The notes below the pieces were generated by a model, which saw only the letters and a program-made list of their open reading frames with translations, was not told where the DNA came from and did no database searches. A program made the position numbers and the translations under genes. 42,205 nucleotides of DNA from an uncultured Gammaproteobacteria bacterium (GTDB lineage: Bacteria > Pseudomonadota > Gammaproteobacteria > Arenicellales > Poriferihabitantaceae). This document shows, in pieces, positions 9,499-18,990 of the stretch (position 1 is its first letter; each line of letters starts with the position of its first letter). Location: positions 1 to 42,205 of the forward strand of contig CAMYNW010000026.1 of NCBI GenBank assembly GCA_947259885.1, read 5' to 3'.

Positions 9499-10989
9499 TC
9501 ACGGCAATAAGGTGGTTGGCTCCGGGTATAGCTCGCTCATCCTTACCGATCGGCCGCTTCGTTGTACCAACCTGACATGATCTCTTGTCAAACTTCTTGG
9601 TTCGGATACCCCGCATGCGTGGGAAATAATTTCCACCGCTTCGGTGACCTGACCTACATAGTTAGCAACCTTTACCGCTTTGTCATCGGGATTCAGCCCT
9701 TTTTGTAAGCGTTTGTCATGGGTGGTAATTCCAGTGGGGCAGGTGTTTTTATTGCACTTTAATGACTGAATACACCCAAGTGCAAACATGAATCCACGCG
9801 CGGAATTGACGAAATCAGCGCCGGTACATAGTGCCCAGGCAATGCCAGCGGGGTTAACCAGCTTGCCCGAGGTTATAACCTTGATTCGGTGTCGAAGTCC
9901 GAACTGTTTAAGAGCGTCTACTAACATCGGTAATGATTCTCGAATGGGGAGGCCAACATGATCCATAAGAGTCATAGGCGCAGCCCCGGTGCCACCATCA
10001 CCGCTGTCGAGAGTAATAAAATCTGGCGCTGAATCAAGACCGCGTTGACGAATTTTTCCGAACAAATCATTGAGCCAGTCCATACCGCCGATCACAGCCT
10101 TTATTCCCACGGGCTTTCCGGTCACCTGCCTGACTTTGATGATTAATTCAAGCAAGTGGTCCACTGAGTCCACGTCAAGATGCCGGTTGGGTGAGATCGA
10201 TGCCTGTCCTTCCGGGATCCCTCTAATCGCCGCAATTTCTGAGGTCACTTTAGACGCGGGTAGAATCCCGCCTTTACCTGGTTTAGCGCCCTGGGATAGC
10301 TTAATTTCAATCATTTTTATTTGATCATGAGATGCTACCTGACGAAGTTTTTCTTCGCTCAGATAGCCTTCTTGATTCCGTACGCCATACTTGGCGGTTC
10401 CAAATTGGAACACGATATCCGCACCACCCTCCAGATGGTAGGAGGACAGCCCCCCTTCACCAGTATTGAGCCAGCATCCAGCCATATGGGCACCTTTAGA
10501 AAGGGCTTTTACTGCTGGTTTGGAAATGGCACCAAAACTCATGGCCGAAATGTTAATAATCGAGTTTGTTGCATAGGGTTTTTCGCAATAACCCTCGCCA
10601 ATCACTACAGCCGCCGGAGATTGTTTGTCCTCATCAAGTAAAGGGAAGGCAGCATTTTCGAAGATTAAAGTTCCAGGATGTTCCAGGCTCTTGGTTGAAC
10701 CAAACGCGATAGTAGTGCTTTTGTCTTTACTCGCTCGCTCTATCCATTGCCGTTCGGCTCGATTGAAGGGCATTTCTTCCCGGTCCATTGCAAAGAAGTA
10801 TTGACGAAAAAACTCACCGAGCGTGGTGAATATATAGCGGAAGTGACCAATAACGGGATAGTTGCGTAATACCGCATCCTTGGTCTGGGTGACATCTCGC
10901 ACATAAACAACAAAAACTAACAGCAACAGCAGCCCGATGGCTAAGAGAAACAGGTCTGACAGGGCAGAAACCCAGGGCGACATCTTCAT
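9499..10989 (-). CDS. membrane-anchored FMN-binding glutamate-synthase-like protein
   Basis: Residues about 85-490 form the FMN-binding (synthase) domain of glutamate synthase. Visible elements are NISAMSFGAISKPAVKALSKGA (146-167), the GEGG loop, SGDGGTGAAP (329-338) and a 3Fe-4S type cysteine set C406-x5-C412-x4-C417. Unlike true GltB it lacks the N-terminal amidotransferase domain and the C-terminal GXGXG domain. It begins instead with one transmembrane helix (about 10-29). Stand-alone proteins of this architecture are widespread in proteobacteria and their reaction is unsettled; a 2-oxoglutarate/ammonia or related FMN redox reaction is only inferred. It is transcribed singly and converges with the sulfotransferase gene. 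Confidence 0.88.
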   Translation of the reverse strand: MKMSPWVSALSDLFLLAIGLLLLLVFVVYVRDVTQTKDAVLRNYPVIGHFRYIFTTLGEFFRQYFFAMDREEMPFNRAERQWIERASKDKSTTIAFGSTKSLEHPGTLIFENAAFPLLDEDKQSPAAVVIGEGYCEKPYATNSIINISAMSFGAISKPAVKALSKGAHMAGCWLNTGEGGLSSYHLEGGADIVFQFGTAKYGVRNQEGYLSEEKLRQVASHDQIKMIEIKLSQGAKPGKGGILPASKVTSEIAAIRGIPEGQASISPNRHLDVDSVDHLLELIIKVRQVTGKPVGIKAVIGGMDWLNDLFGKIRQRGLDSAPDFITLDSGDGGTGAAPMTLMDHVGLPIRESLPMLVDALKQFGLRHRIKVITSGKLVNPAGIAWALCTGADFVNSARGFMFALGCIQSLKCNKNTCPTGITTHDKRLQKGLNPDDKAVKVANYVGQVTEAVEIISHACGVSEPRSLTRDHVRLVQRSGRSVRMSELYPEPTTLLP

Positions 10990-11072
10990 TGTGTTTCAGA
11001 CTCCAGACAGGGGCCGAGAGTAGAGCGGGACTGAGGGCGTCCGGATCGGTTATTTACTTAAATGTGTTGTTA

Positions 11073-12281
11073 TTATAGTCCAAACATTTCAGCATATTTA
11101 CCGTAGCCATTGTTACTTAGCTGATCCTTGGGTACGAACCTCAGGGATGCGGAATTGACGCAGTATCTAAGACCAGTTGGCGCTGGGCCGTCGTTAAAAA
11201 CATGTCCAAGATGGGCGTCGCCGTATTTACTGCGCACCTCGGTGCGTGGAATGCCAAGTTTGAGGTCTAATTCTTCGATCACATATTGATCATCTATCGG
11301 TTTACTGAAACTTGGCCAGCCAGTGCCCGATTTGAATTTGTCGACCGAGGAGAAAAGTGGTTCTCCGCTCGTAATGTCGACATAAATGCCCTCTTCTTTG
11401 TTGTCCCAGTATTCATTAGCGAAGGGTCGTTCAGTGCCTTCGTGTTGAGTTACTTTATATTGCAGCGGTGTGAGTCGTGAACGCAGTTCTTGGTCAGAGG
11501 GCTTTACATAGGACACCATCTGATCCGAATCCGGCTGCATCTGAGTGTTTGACTGGGTATCGCTGCCAGTTGTTTCTGAGGATTCTAATTCTCCGCCTTC
11601 TGGTTTGTATTTTGCGTGTAGCTGTTCGCCCCACACACGTTCAAGAAACTGGTCGCGTCCCGAGCCATGACGATAAACCTTGTACCGCAATGGGCTTTTT
11701 TTATAGTAATCCTGATGATAATCCTCAGCCTCCCAGAATTTATCAAATGGCAATACCTCAACCTGAAGAGGTTCGGCGAATCTACCTGACGTTCGCAGAT
11801 CCTCGAGAGAATCCAATAGTTGTTGTTTTTGTTCTTCGTTATGATAGAACACCGCCGGGCGATACATGCTGCCCCGGTCTACGAACTGCCCCTCTGCATC
11901 TGTCGGATCGATTTCGCGCCAAAGATAGTGCAATAGCGCTGCATATGAGGTTTTAACAGGGTCATATTGAATTTGGACCGCTTCGGTGTGGCCGGTCTTA
12001 CCGCTCCCAACGTCGTAGTAAGTTGGATTCTGGGTGGTGCCTCCGGCGTAGCCAGAAACCGCTGTAACCACGCCAGGATATTTTTCGAATGTCGACTCGA
12101 CACACCAGAAACACCCCCCTGCAAAGGTTGCGACCCTGAGACCGGGCTCGGTCTCAGCCAAGGCGGCGCTCACTGGGCCAGCATTTGTAATCGAGGACGG
12201 CGATTGTTTAATCCCAATACCCAGTACCAGACTCATGCTGATAGCTACACCACCTGCAACAATCAACCAATATTTTTTCAT
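11073..12281 (-). CDS. msrAB: fused methionine sulfoxide reductase MsrA-MsrB, exported or anchored
   Basis: One chain carries both stereospecific repair enzymes for oxidized methionine. MsrA occupies about 50-220, with GGCFWC (Cys57 catalytic, Cys60). A Ser/Thr/Gln-rich linker (about 230-258) follows, then MsrB at about 262-388, with the SGTGWPSF motif, GDAHLGHVF and the catalytic [11 protein letters not shown] (Cys374). The Cys pairs that bind zinc in many MsrB proteins are replaced here ([11 protein letters not shown]), so this is the zinc-free type. Residues 5-24 are a hydrophobic segment after MKK, a signal peptide or anchor, so it should act in the periplasm. It is divergent from pdxJ and looks monocistronic. 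Confidence 0.95.
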   Translation of the reverse strand: MKKYWLIVAGGVAISMSLVLGIGIKQSPSSITNAGPVSAALAETEPGLRVATFAGGCFWCVESTFEKYPGVVTAVSGYAGGTTQNPTYYDVGSGKTGHTEAVQIQYDPVKTSYAALLHYLWREIDPTDAEGQFVDRGSMYRPAVFYHNEEQKQQLLDSLEDLRTSGRFAEPLQVEVLPFDKFWEAEDYHQDYYKKSPLRYKVYRHGSGRDQFLERVWGEQLHAKYKPEGGELESSETTGSDTQSNTQMQPDSDQMVSYVKPSDQELRSRLTPLQYKVTQHEGTERPFANEYWDNKEEGIYVDITSGEPLFSSVDKFKSGTGWPSFSKPIDDQYVIEELDLKLGIPRTEVRSKYGDAHLGHVFNDGPAPTGLRYCVNSASLRFVPKDQLSNNGYGKYAEMFGL

Positions 12282-12415
12282 CTTAAAATCTCAAATATTT
12301 CGATACCAAATAGAACCATAATTTGCTTAAAGGTTCAAAGTTTATGTGGCATTTTACAGTTGCAGCTTCGTGAGATTCTTGTGATATTCTGACCATTAAA
12401 TCGACACTTTTTACT

Positions 12416-13147
12416 ATGACCGCTCTGAGCGTAAATCTTAATAAAATTGCATTACTGCGGAATTCCCGAGGCAGGGATTATCCAAATGTAGTGTTGTATG
12501 CCAATAAGCTAATTGCTATGGGGGTCGCCGGAATTACTGTACACCCACGTCAGGACGAACGACATATCACTCAGGCCGATACTTTGGACTTGTCAGATCT
12601 GGTTCGAGATTTTGACGATGTGGAGTTTAATGTTGAGGGCTATCCGTCCGAGGAATTTCTTCAGCTGATTGAGAGATCCCGACCAGATCAGTGTACGCTG
12701 GTGCCGGATACTACCGAGCAATTAACCTCAGATCATGGCTGGTCAGTAGAGCACAATCTCGCCATGCTTACACCGGCGCTGAAACGCATTCATGCGGTTG
12801 GAAGTCGGGCTGCGCTTTTTTTGGACCCCGACTGTGATCAGGTGCAGGCGGCTGCGCAGAGCGGATATGACCGCATAGAACTATATACTGAGCAGTATGC
12901 CAATACTTATGCTAGCGAGCAGCAGGATGTGGTATTAGAGAAGTACAAATCGGCTAAAGACTTAGCGGTTTTGCACGGCTTGGGGGTCAATGCGGGACAC
13001 GACCTCGATCTGATTAACCTGGAAAAATTTCTCTCTATCGGTAACATTCTTGAGGTCTCTATCGGACACGCCCTTACGGTGGAGAGCATCGATCGGGGGC
13101 TTGCGACTGTGGTTGCGGAGTATTTGGAAATTTGCCGGCACGGTTAG
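12416..13147 (+). CDS. pdxJ: pyridoxine 5'-phosphate synthase
   Basis: PdxJ condenses 3-amino-2-oxopropyl phosphate (from PdxA) with 1-deoxyxylulose 5-phosphate to form pyridoxine 5'-phosphate, the last ring-forming step of DXP-dependent vitamin B6 synthesis. The 243-residue TIM-barrel protein has the family's LSVNLNKIALLRNSRG start, GVAGITVHPRQDERHI, QCTLVPDTTEQLTSDHGW, DRIELYTEQYAN and LGVNAGHDL...EVSIGHALT phosphate-binding loops. Here it stands alone: acpS, era or recO, frequent neighbours elsewhere, are not adjacent. The promoter should lie in the 134-base divergent gap to msrAB. Confidence 0.97.
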   Translation: MTALSVNLNKIALLRNSRGRDYPNVVLYANKLIAMGVAGITVHPRQDERHITQADTLDLSDLVRDFDDVEFNVEGYPSEEFLQLIERSRPDQCTLVPDTTEQLTSDHGWSVEHNLAMLTPALKRIHAVGSRAALFLDPDCDQVQAAAQSGYDRIELYTEQYANTYASEQQDVVLEKYKSAKDLAVLHGLGVNAGHDLDLINLEKFLSIGNILEVSIGHALTVESIDRGLATVVAEYLEICRHG

Positions 13148-13275
13148 GAATTGTCCTGTACTGGGCCGAACCAGGCGAGGTCCAGCTAGGCTAGGCCCGA
13201 TAAAGCAAGGCCGATAGAACCTAAGTCGGGTATAAAACCACTTTTTACAATTTAGCAGGGGATATACATCAACTC

Positions 13276-13656
13276 TTACCACATTATCAAGGCGGCCACG
13301 ACTTTTCTGCCATCTCCGGCAAGAACATTATAGGTCCTGCATGCGGCCACCGTGTCCATGACCTCTAGACCAATGTGATTCTCCATCAGGGCCTGAGACA
13401 GCGCTGGGTCCGGGAACTCGATTGACGTTCCTGTGCCGAGCACAATCACCTCAACTGGATACAGTGCCAGCTGTTCAAAATGATGTGTTTCAAGTTCGGA
13501 AATGTTGGTAACTTCCCACAAATCAATGCTCTCGGATGTTAATATCACGCTCTGCGTGAAGGCAGTTTCTCCGACTACAATATGGAAGCTTTGCGTATTG
13601 TTGCTTACGCTACGAATAATATTGGGCTGTGTTGGCCGCTCAAGATTAAGTTGCAT
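13276..13656 (-). CDS. Mth938-like (DUF498) small protein
   Basis: A 126-residue soluble protein with the signature of the Mth938/DUF498 family: an N-terminal half of short strands, then PVEVIVLGTGTSIEFPDPALSQAL and the C-terminal EVMDTVAACRTYNVLAGDGRKVVAALI. The family is widespread; a eukaryotic relative (NDUFAF3) helps assemble respiratory complex I, and the bacterial function is not established. It is divergent from hom across 127 bases. In this window it has no partner that suggests a specific pathway. Family assignment is firm, function unknown. Confidence 0.9.
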   Translation of the reverse strand: MQLNLERPTQPNIIRSVSNNTQSFHIVVGETAFTQSVILTSESIDLWEVTNISELETHHFEQLALYPVEVIVLGTGTSIEFPDPALSQALMENHIGLEVMDTVAACRTYNVLAGDGRKVVAALIMW

Positions 13657-13783
13657 GGACTTAGTAGTGACTCGCTGAATACATAACGCCTGTTGTGCCG
13701 AAGGTAAAGTATGCCTTCAATCTGTTAACAAGCGCACAATTAACCTGGATTGTAACCAATTCTCTGTTTGTAAATTTATCACT

Positions 13784-15094
13784 GTGAATGCTGTCAAAAT
13801 TGGCTTGATCGGCCTTGGGACCGTCGGTGCAGGCACCCTGGAAATACTTCAACGGAATAGCCGTGATATTGCCGGTCGGGCGGGTAGAGATATACGGGTA
13901 ACACGGGCTGCGGTGCAGAATTTGGCCAAACAAAGAATGGTTGATACCACCGGCATAGAGCTGACCGATGATCCGATGCAGGTGGTGAACGATCCTGACA
14001 TTGATATTGTGGTTGAGCTCATCGGGGGGGACGGGATTGCCAGGGAAGTTGTGCTGAGAGCCATAGAGAACGGCAAGCACGTGGTCACGGCGAATAAGGC
14101 ATTGATAGCGCTGCACGGAAATCACATTTTTGAGAAAGCCCAAGAGAAAGGTTTAATGGTGGCGTTCGAAGCGGCGGTAGCCGGTGGTATACCCATCATA
14201 AAATCTTTACGAGAAGGACTTTCCGCCAATCGGATTCAATGGCTCGCCGGGATAATTAACGGCACCTGTAATTACATACTGACCAGGATGGAACAGGATG
14301 GGTTAGATTTTTCCGAAGTGCTGAAGGAAGCGCAGTCACTTGGCTATGCTGAGGCAGATCCAACATTCGATATCGAAGGCATAGACGCCGCGCACAAACT
14401 GACCATTTTAGCCTCCATAGCGTTCGGCATCCCACTGCAGTTTGATAAGGTCTATGTTGAGGGTATTACTGGGGTAACTATTGACGACATACGATATGCC
14501 GGCGAGCTTGGTTTCAGAATCAAGCATCTTGGTATCGCTAGGCGAAACCAAGATGGTATTGAGCTTCGGGTGCATCCTGCGCTAATACCCGAACAACGGC
14601 TGATCGCCAATGTAGATGGGGTGATGAATGCGGCTCTGGTGATGGCTGACGCGGTTGGTCCAACCCTTTATTATGGGGCCGGGGCCGGGGCTGAACCCAC
14701 TGGTTCAGCGGTCGTAGCCGATATCGTAGATGTGGTGCGCGCGCTTACAAGTGATCCAAACAATCGGGTGCCGCACTTGGCATTCCAGCCTGGATCACTG
14801 GCAGCGCTGCCGATCATGCATATCGGCCAGGTTGAGACTGCTTTCTATCTCCGCATGTCTGTAATTAATCGCCCCGGGGTGCTGGCTGCAATTACCCGTA
14901 TCTTTGGTGATAGTGAGATTAGTATTGCGACCATATTACAAAAGGGTCATGATGCTAAAGGTAAGGAGGTAACAATTATCATGCTGACCCAGGTCACCCC
15001 AGGAAATTACATGTCAAACGCCGTTGAGCAGATTGAGAAACTCGATGCGGTGACAAGTAAAATCACCGCGATTCGTTTGGAAAACCTGGCCTGA
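13784..15094 (+). CDS. hom: homoserine dehydrogenase (monofunctional, ACT domain)
   Basis: Hom reduces aspartate semialdehyde to homoserine, the branch point to threonine, methionine and isoleucine. The 436-residue protein starts KIGLIGLGTVGAGTLEIL (NAD(P)-binding loop at 9-17). It has VTANKALIA, the INGTCNYILTRM motif and AEADPTFDIEGIDAAHK of the catalytic domain. The ACT regulatory domain begins at about residue 350 (YLRMSVINRPGVLAAITRIFG). There is no aspartokinase domain. The start is GTG at 13784, chosen because the family begins at this point; no strong ribosome-binding site is seen. thrC, the usual next gene, is missing: gspD starts only 30 bases downstream, so hom may lead the secretion operon. 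Confidence 0.96.
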   Translation: MNAVKIGLIGLGTVGAGTLEILQRNSRDIAGRAGRDIRVTRAAVQNLAKQRMVDTTGIELTDDPMQVVNDPDIDIVVELIGGDGIAREVVLRAIENGKHVVTANKALIALHGNHIFEKAQEKGLMVAFEAAVAGGIPIIKSLREGLSANRIQWLAGIINGTCNYILTRMEQDGLDFSEVLKEAQSLGYAEADPTFDIEGIDAAHKLTILASIAFGIPLQFDKVYVEGITGVTIDDIRYAGELGFRIKHLGIARRNQDGIELRVHPALIPEQRLIANVDGVMNAALVMADAVGPTLYYGAGAGAEPTGSAVVADIVDVVRALTSDPNNRVPHLAFQPGSLAALPIMHIGQVETAFYLRMSVINRPGVLAAITRIFGDSEISIATILQKGHDAKGKEVTIIMLTQVTPGNYMSNAVEQIEKLDAVTSKITAIRLENLA

Positions 15095-15124
15095 GGGGCA
15101 TAAAATGGGAATTTATCTGCCTGG

Positions 15125-17395
15125 ATGAAAGAATTGCTCGCTAACATGACAAGACAAACCCAGCCTGGTCTGTTTAATTCGCGACAGGGATTACCTGTGG
15201 TGTTGACAGCATGTCTTGTATTTGGGCTGATCCATCCACTATGGGCGCAGTCCCCGGCCGTGGAAAATGGCGCAGTAGTAGATTTGTCTTTCCAGCAGGA
15301 TCTGCAGTTCTATGCTAGCCAGATTGTTAACCCGGGTATCGACATACGATATGCATACGAACAGGAAGAATTAGATACTGACGGTGTTGTGGTCGACTTG
15401 AATCCCTCGGAGCTCGCTCGAGTGGTGGACGAAATTGGCGCAATAGAATCCCAGGTGCTGCTGGCGCAGACGGATAATGGCTCGACTGCAGCGTTGGGAT
15501 CCACTGACACCTCTCAGATCGCAAGGGCTGCGGGGGAGAATGGCGAAGACGTCATTACTCTGAACTTCCAGGGCGCAGATATAAACGCGCTGATCAGTTT
15601 AGTTTCTCAGGTAACGGAGAAAAGTTTTATTGTCGATCCCCGTGTCAAAGGTAAAGTTACCCTAGTATCTGGTGTCGGATTGCCTGCGGATAAGCTTTAC
15701 GAAATATTCTTGTCGGTACTGGAGGTCAGTAATTTTGCCGCGATACCAAGTGGTGAGGTGATTAAAATTTTACCCAAGAACCTGGTCAAGCAGCATCCTA
15801 CCCCCACAAACGAATCCCCTTCAGGAAGTGACGAACAGATAACCCATATCGTCACACTTGAACACGCTTCGGCAGTAGAGCTATTGCCGATCCTGCGTCC
15901 CCTTTTACCCCCTACGGACCACATTGCGCCCCATGCAGGAAGTAACACGTTGATCCTGACTGGAACCGCTGCCAATATTAGTCGGACACTTGGGATGATA
16001 AAGCGGATGGATACGGAACAGAGAGGGGTGGATATCAGAGTGTTATATCTTGCACACGCTGATGCGACCAAGATGTCACAAATTATTGGTCAAACTTTAT
16101 CTTCCTTGAATGCAGAGAGCAGTCGGACGGGACAACCGGTCGCCAATGTCAGCGTGCAGGTTGATGAGGGTCTTAATGCCTTGATTGTGCAGGCGCCTGA
16201 AGCAGAGTTTCCCGTAATCCAAGCCTTGATTGACCAGCTCGATGTTGACCGGCCTGAGGCGGGAGATACCCATGTGGTATACCTTAAATACGCCCAAGCG
16301 GCAGACCTGGTTACTCTGCTGGGTGGTCTGCAACAACCCGCTACCCAGAACGAGACGGGCGCGGTACCGCTGCCCGAAGTCTCGGTTCAGGCCGACGAGC
16401 AGAGTAATGCTCTGGTAATACGGGCGGATCAATCCTCTTTTGAGGAGATTAAATCGGTAATAGAGAAACTGGATATTCGGCGTGCACAGGTATTTGTTGA
16501 AACGATCATTGCCGAGGTGTCGGCCAACAAGGAATCAGAGCTCGGTGTCGACTGGAATGCGAATAAGAGGACCAGCTCCGGAGGGGATGTGAATTTTAAT
16601 ACCGGGTTCAGCGAATCGGTGGGAGGGGTCGAGCTCGGATATATAGACAGATTTTTTACTAATTTGTCGGGGGCGGTTGTGCCCAATCTTAATGTGGTGC
16701 TGCACGCATTGCGGGGAGATAGTAATACCAATATTATTTCAACGCCCAACCTGCTGACGCTAGATAATGAGGCTGCGGAAATTGTGGTGGGCCAGGAAGT
16801 GCCTTTTGTTACGGGAAACTTTACCAGCACTGCGTCGGCCACTAACATAACTGCTGATGGTGACGGCAATGCTGTCGGAGTGGTGAATCCTTTTCAAACC
16901 ATTGAAAGGAAAAACGTAGGTCTTACTCTAAGAATAACACCGCAGATTAATGAGGGTAATACTATTCGTCTGGAAATCGAACAGGAGATCTCAAGCGTCG
17001 CTCCGACCACGGTCCAGGGTGCTTCGGATCTGATCACTGATACCCGTTCGATCGAAGCAACCGTGCAGGTAGACGATCAACAGATAATCGTGTTGGGCGG
17101 GTTAATTCGTGATGATTCGGTGGATACGCACGAGTGGGTGCCGGTGCTAGGGAAGATTCCTTTGCTGGGGTTATTATTTCGTAAAAAAACCAAAAAAGCG
17201 GTTAAAACTAACCTGATGGTTTTTCTGCGTCCAAAAATAATTCGGACTCCAGAGGATCTGGCCTTACTGACTGAAGAGCGCTATGAATTTATCCGCAATG
17301 AAGAAGTGGAAGCACAACAGGAAACCAGACGATTGCTGCGTGACGATCCGCCACAATTGAAACCAGTTGACTGGGATGATTCCGACAAACGTTAA
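15125..17395 (+). CDS. gspD: type II secretion outer-membrane secretin
   Basis: GspD forms the outer-membrane channel of the T2SS. It has an N-terminal signal sequence (hydrophobic 22-41, likely cut after WAQ). N0 starts near 143 (VITLNFQGADINALISLVSQV), followed by N1-N3 repeats (for example HIVTLEHASAVELLPILRPLL and VYLKYAQAADLVTLLGGL). The secretin core contains ATVQVDDQQIIVLGGLIRDD and the VPVLGKIPLLGLLFR gate region, with a C-terminal tail after FLRPKIIRT. Residues about 42-142 are an acidic extension between signal peptide and N0 that most secretins of this type lack. An alternative start is the ATG at 15146. It is followed after 5 bases by gspE. No gspC precedes it. Confidence 0.96.
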   Translation: MKELLANMTRQTQPGLFNSRQGLPVVLTACLVFGLIHPLWAQSPAVENGAVVDLSFQQDLQFYASQIVNPGIDIRYAYEQEELDTDGVVVDLNPSELARVVDEIGAIESQVLLAQTDNGSTAALGSTDTSQIARAAGENGEDVITLNFQGADINALISLVSQVTEKSFIVDPRVKGKVTLVSGVGLPADKLYEIFLSVLEVSNFAAIPSGEVIKILPKNLVKQHPTPTNESPSGSDEQITHIVTLEHASAVELLPILRPLLPPTDHIAPHAGSNTLILTGTAANISRTLGMIKRMDTEQRGVDIRVLYLAHADATKMSQIIGQTLSSLNAESSRTGQPVANVSVQVDEGLNALIVQAPEAEFPVIQALIDQLDVDRPEAGDTHVVYLKYAQAADLVTLLGGLQQPATQNETGAVPLPEVSVQADEQSNALVIRADQSSFEEIKSVIEKLDIRRAQVFVETIIAEVSANKESELGVDWNANKRTSSGGDVNFNTGFSESVGGVELGYIDRFFTNLSGAVVPNLNVVLHALRGDSNTNIISTPNLLTLDNEAAEIVVGQEVPFVTGNFTSTASATNITADGDGNAVGVVNPFQTIERKNVGLTLRITPQINEGNTIRLEIEQEISSVAPTTVQGASDLITDTRSIEATVQVDDQQIIVLGGLIRDDSVDTHEWVPVLGKIPLLGLLFRKKTKKAVKTNLMVFLRPKIIRTPEDLALLTEERYEFIRNEEVEAQQETRRLLRDDPPQLKPVDWDDSDKR

Positions 17396-17400
17396 GCGAT

Positions 17401-18969
17401 ATGGAAGCACGGCAAAATAGTGACATTTTCAGAGAATCCGGGTTCTCGCAGCTGAGTGAATTACACAATCCGCTAAGTTGGATAGATCGAATTGATTCGG
17501 ATGTGGTGTCGAAGTTGACATATGCTTTTTGCAAACGTCACGGCGTTGTGGCAATTGAACAAGATGAACTTGGAGTTCAGGTAGTCTGTGTAAAAAAACC
17601 AGGTATAGAGTTATTCAGTGAATTACGCAGACGATTGGGTACGCGGATTCAGTTCAATGAAATGCCCCAATCTGGATTTGAACATCTACTGAGACAGGCT
17701 TTCGATAAGGGACAATCCGAAGCTACAGAGATGGCCAGTGACCTGGATGACAATATCGATCTGGAGTTATTCGCCAGCGAAATGCCAGAAACTACCGACT
17801 TGCTGGAAGCTTCCAATGACGCGCCAGTGGTCAAATTGATCAATGCGCTATTGACCCAGGCGATAAGAGAAAATGCTTCCGATATACATCTGGAGGTTTT
17901 TGAAAAACGTTCATTGGTTAGATTTCGTATTGATGGCATTTTACGAGATATTCTCGAACCGCAGCGTGTCATTCACAGTGCGTTGATTTCACGTCTCAAG
18001 GTTATGGCTAAGTTGGATATCGCCGAAAAACGTTTACCACAGGACGGGCGTATTTCATTAGTTGTTGGAGACCGCCCGGTGGATGTTCGGGTTTCCTCTT
18101 TGCCGACTCAATATGGAGAAAGAGTGGTGCTTCGATTGCTGGATAAAAAAGCCAGCAGGATGGAGCTCGAAAGTCTGGGTATGGACGAGCCAACCCTAGA
18201 AAAATTCAAGCGACTAATTTCGTCTCCCCATGGCATCCTGCTGGTTACCGGGCCTACCGGCTCGGGAAAAACCACTTCGTTATATGCTGGACTTTCAAAT
18301 CTCGATCGGAAGAAGAATAATATCCTGACCATCGAGGACCCGGTAGAGTATGATCTTGATGGCGTCGGGCAGATCCAGGTTCACCCAAGAATAGGCCTCA
18401 CTTTTGCCAGCGGGCTGCGATCCATACTGCGTCAAGATCCAGACATTGTATTGGTTGGGGAAATCCGCGACCTGGAAACCGCTGAAATTGCGGTACAGGC
18501 GAGTCTCACCGGACATTTAGTGATGTCTACCCTGCATACCAACACAGCGATAGGTGCGGTGACTCGCTTGATTGACATGGGAGTCGAAGACTTTCTGATT
18601 GCTTCCAGTTTGATTGGCATTGTATCTCAACGGCTGGTAAGGAAGCTCTGTACAAAATGCCGTCAGCAGGTACAGCCTAATGAGGCAGAGCGTGAGCTGA
18701 TGGGTAATCAATATGCAGGTGGCCCTATTTACCATTCCAGTGGCTGTGAACACTGTGACTTTACGGGTTTTCGGGGGCGCATAGGCATTTACGAATTAAT
18801 CATGGTTGACGACCCATTGCGAACCCTGATTCATGAACGAGCCAGCGAGGAGCAGATGCTAGAACAAGCGCGACCCGCTTCACCGAGCTTGATGGCAAGC
18901 GGTGTTATTCGGGTATTGGCGGGGACCACCAGCCTCGATGAGGTGGCGAGGGTCACCCAGGTCCAGTAA
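17401..18969 (+). CDS. gspE: type II secretion ATPase
   Basis: GspE is the hexameric cytoplasmic ATPase that powers pseudopilus assembly. In the 522-residue chain, an N1E-like domain (about 35-105) precedes the N2 domain and its NASDIHLE motif at 158-164. The C-terminal RecA-like domain has Walker A GPTGSGKTT (284-292), an Asp box, Walker B DIVLVGEIRD (348-357) and a His box STLHTN (376-381). A zinc-binding tetracysteine follows (Cys417, 420, 449, 452), typical of GspE and PilB proteins. All catalytic features are present. It is tightly packed between gspD and gspF (21 bases). Confidence 0.97.
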   Translation: MEARQNSDIFRESGFSQLSELHNPLSWIDRIDSDVVSKLTYAFCKRHGVVAIEQDELGVQVVCVKKPGIELFSELRRRLGTRIQFNEMPQSGFEHLLRQAFDKGQSEATEMASDLDDNIDLELFASEMPETTDLLEASNDAPVVKLINALLTQAIRENASDIHLEVFEKRSLVRFRIDGILRDILEPQRVIHSALISRLKVMAKLDIAEKRLPQDGRISLVVGDRPVDVRVSSLPTQYGERVVLRLLDKKASRMELESLGMDEPTLEKFKRLISSPHGILLVTGPTGSGKTTSLYAGLSNLDRKKNNILTIEDPVEYDLDGVGQIQVHPRIGLTFASGLRSILRQDPDIVLVGEIRDLETAEIAVQASLTGHLVMSTLHTNTAIGAVTRLIDMGVEDFLIASSLIGIVSQRLVRKLCTKCRQQVQPNEAERELMGNQYAGGPIYHSSGCEHCDFTGFRGRIGIYELIMVDDPLRTLIHERASEEQMLEQARPASPSLMASGVIRVLAGTTSLDEVARVTQVQ

Positions 18970-18990
18970 GCCAATCCACATATACTTTAA

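Noticed and set aside
11477..12392. Two plus-strand open frames of 140-160 codons opposite msrAB
   Set aside because: They lie antisense to conserved catalytic motifs and have no protein-like features.
13148..13275. AGGC-rich stretch after pdxJ as a repeat element or terminator
   Set aside because: The short AGGC and GGCC units are irregular and form no stable stem followed by a T-run.
15206..15220. Lipobox-like L-T-A-C in the GspD signal sequence, suggesting a lipidated secretin
   Set aside because: The Cys is in the middle of the hydrophobic core and is followed by more hydrophobic residues up to WAQ, which fits ordinary signal-peptidase cleavage better.
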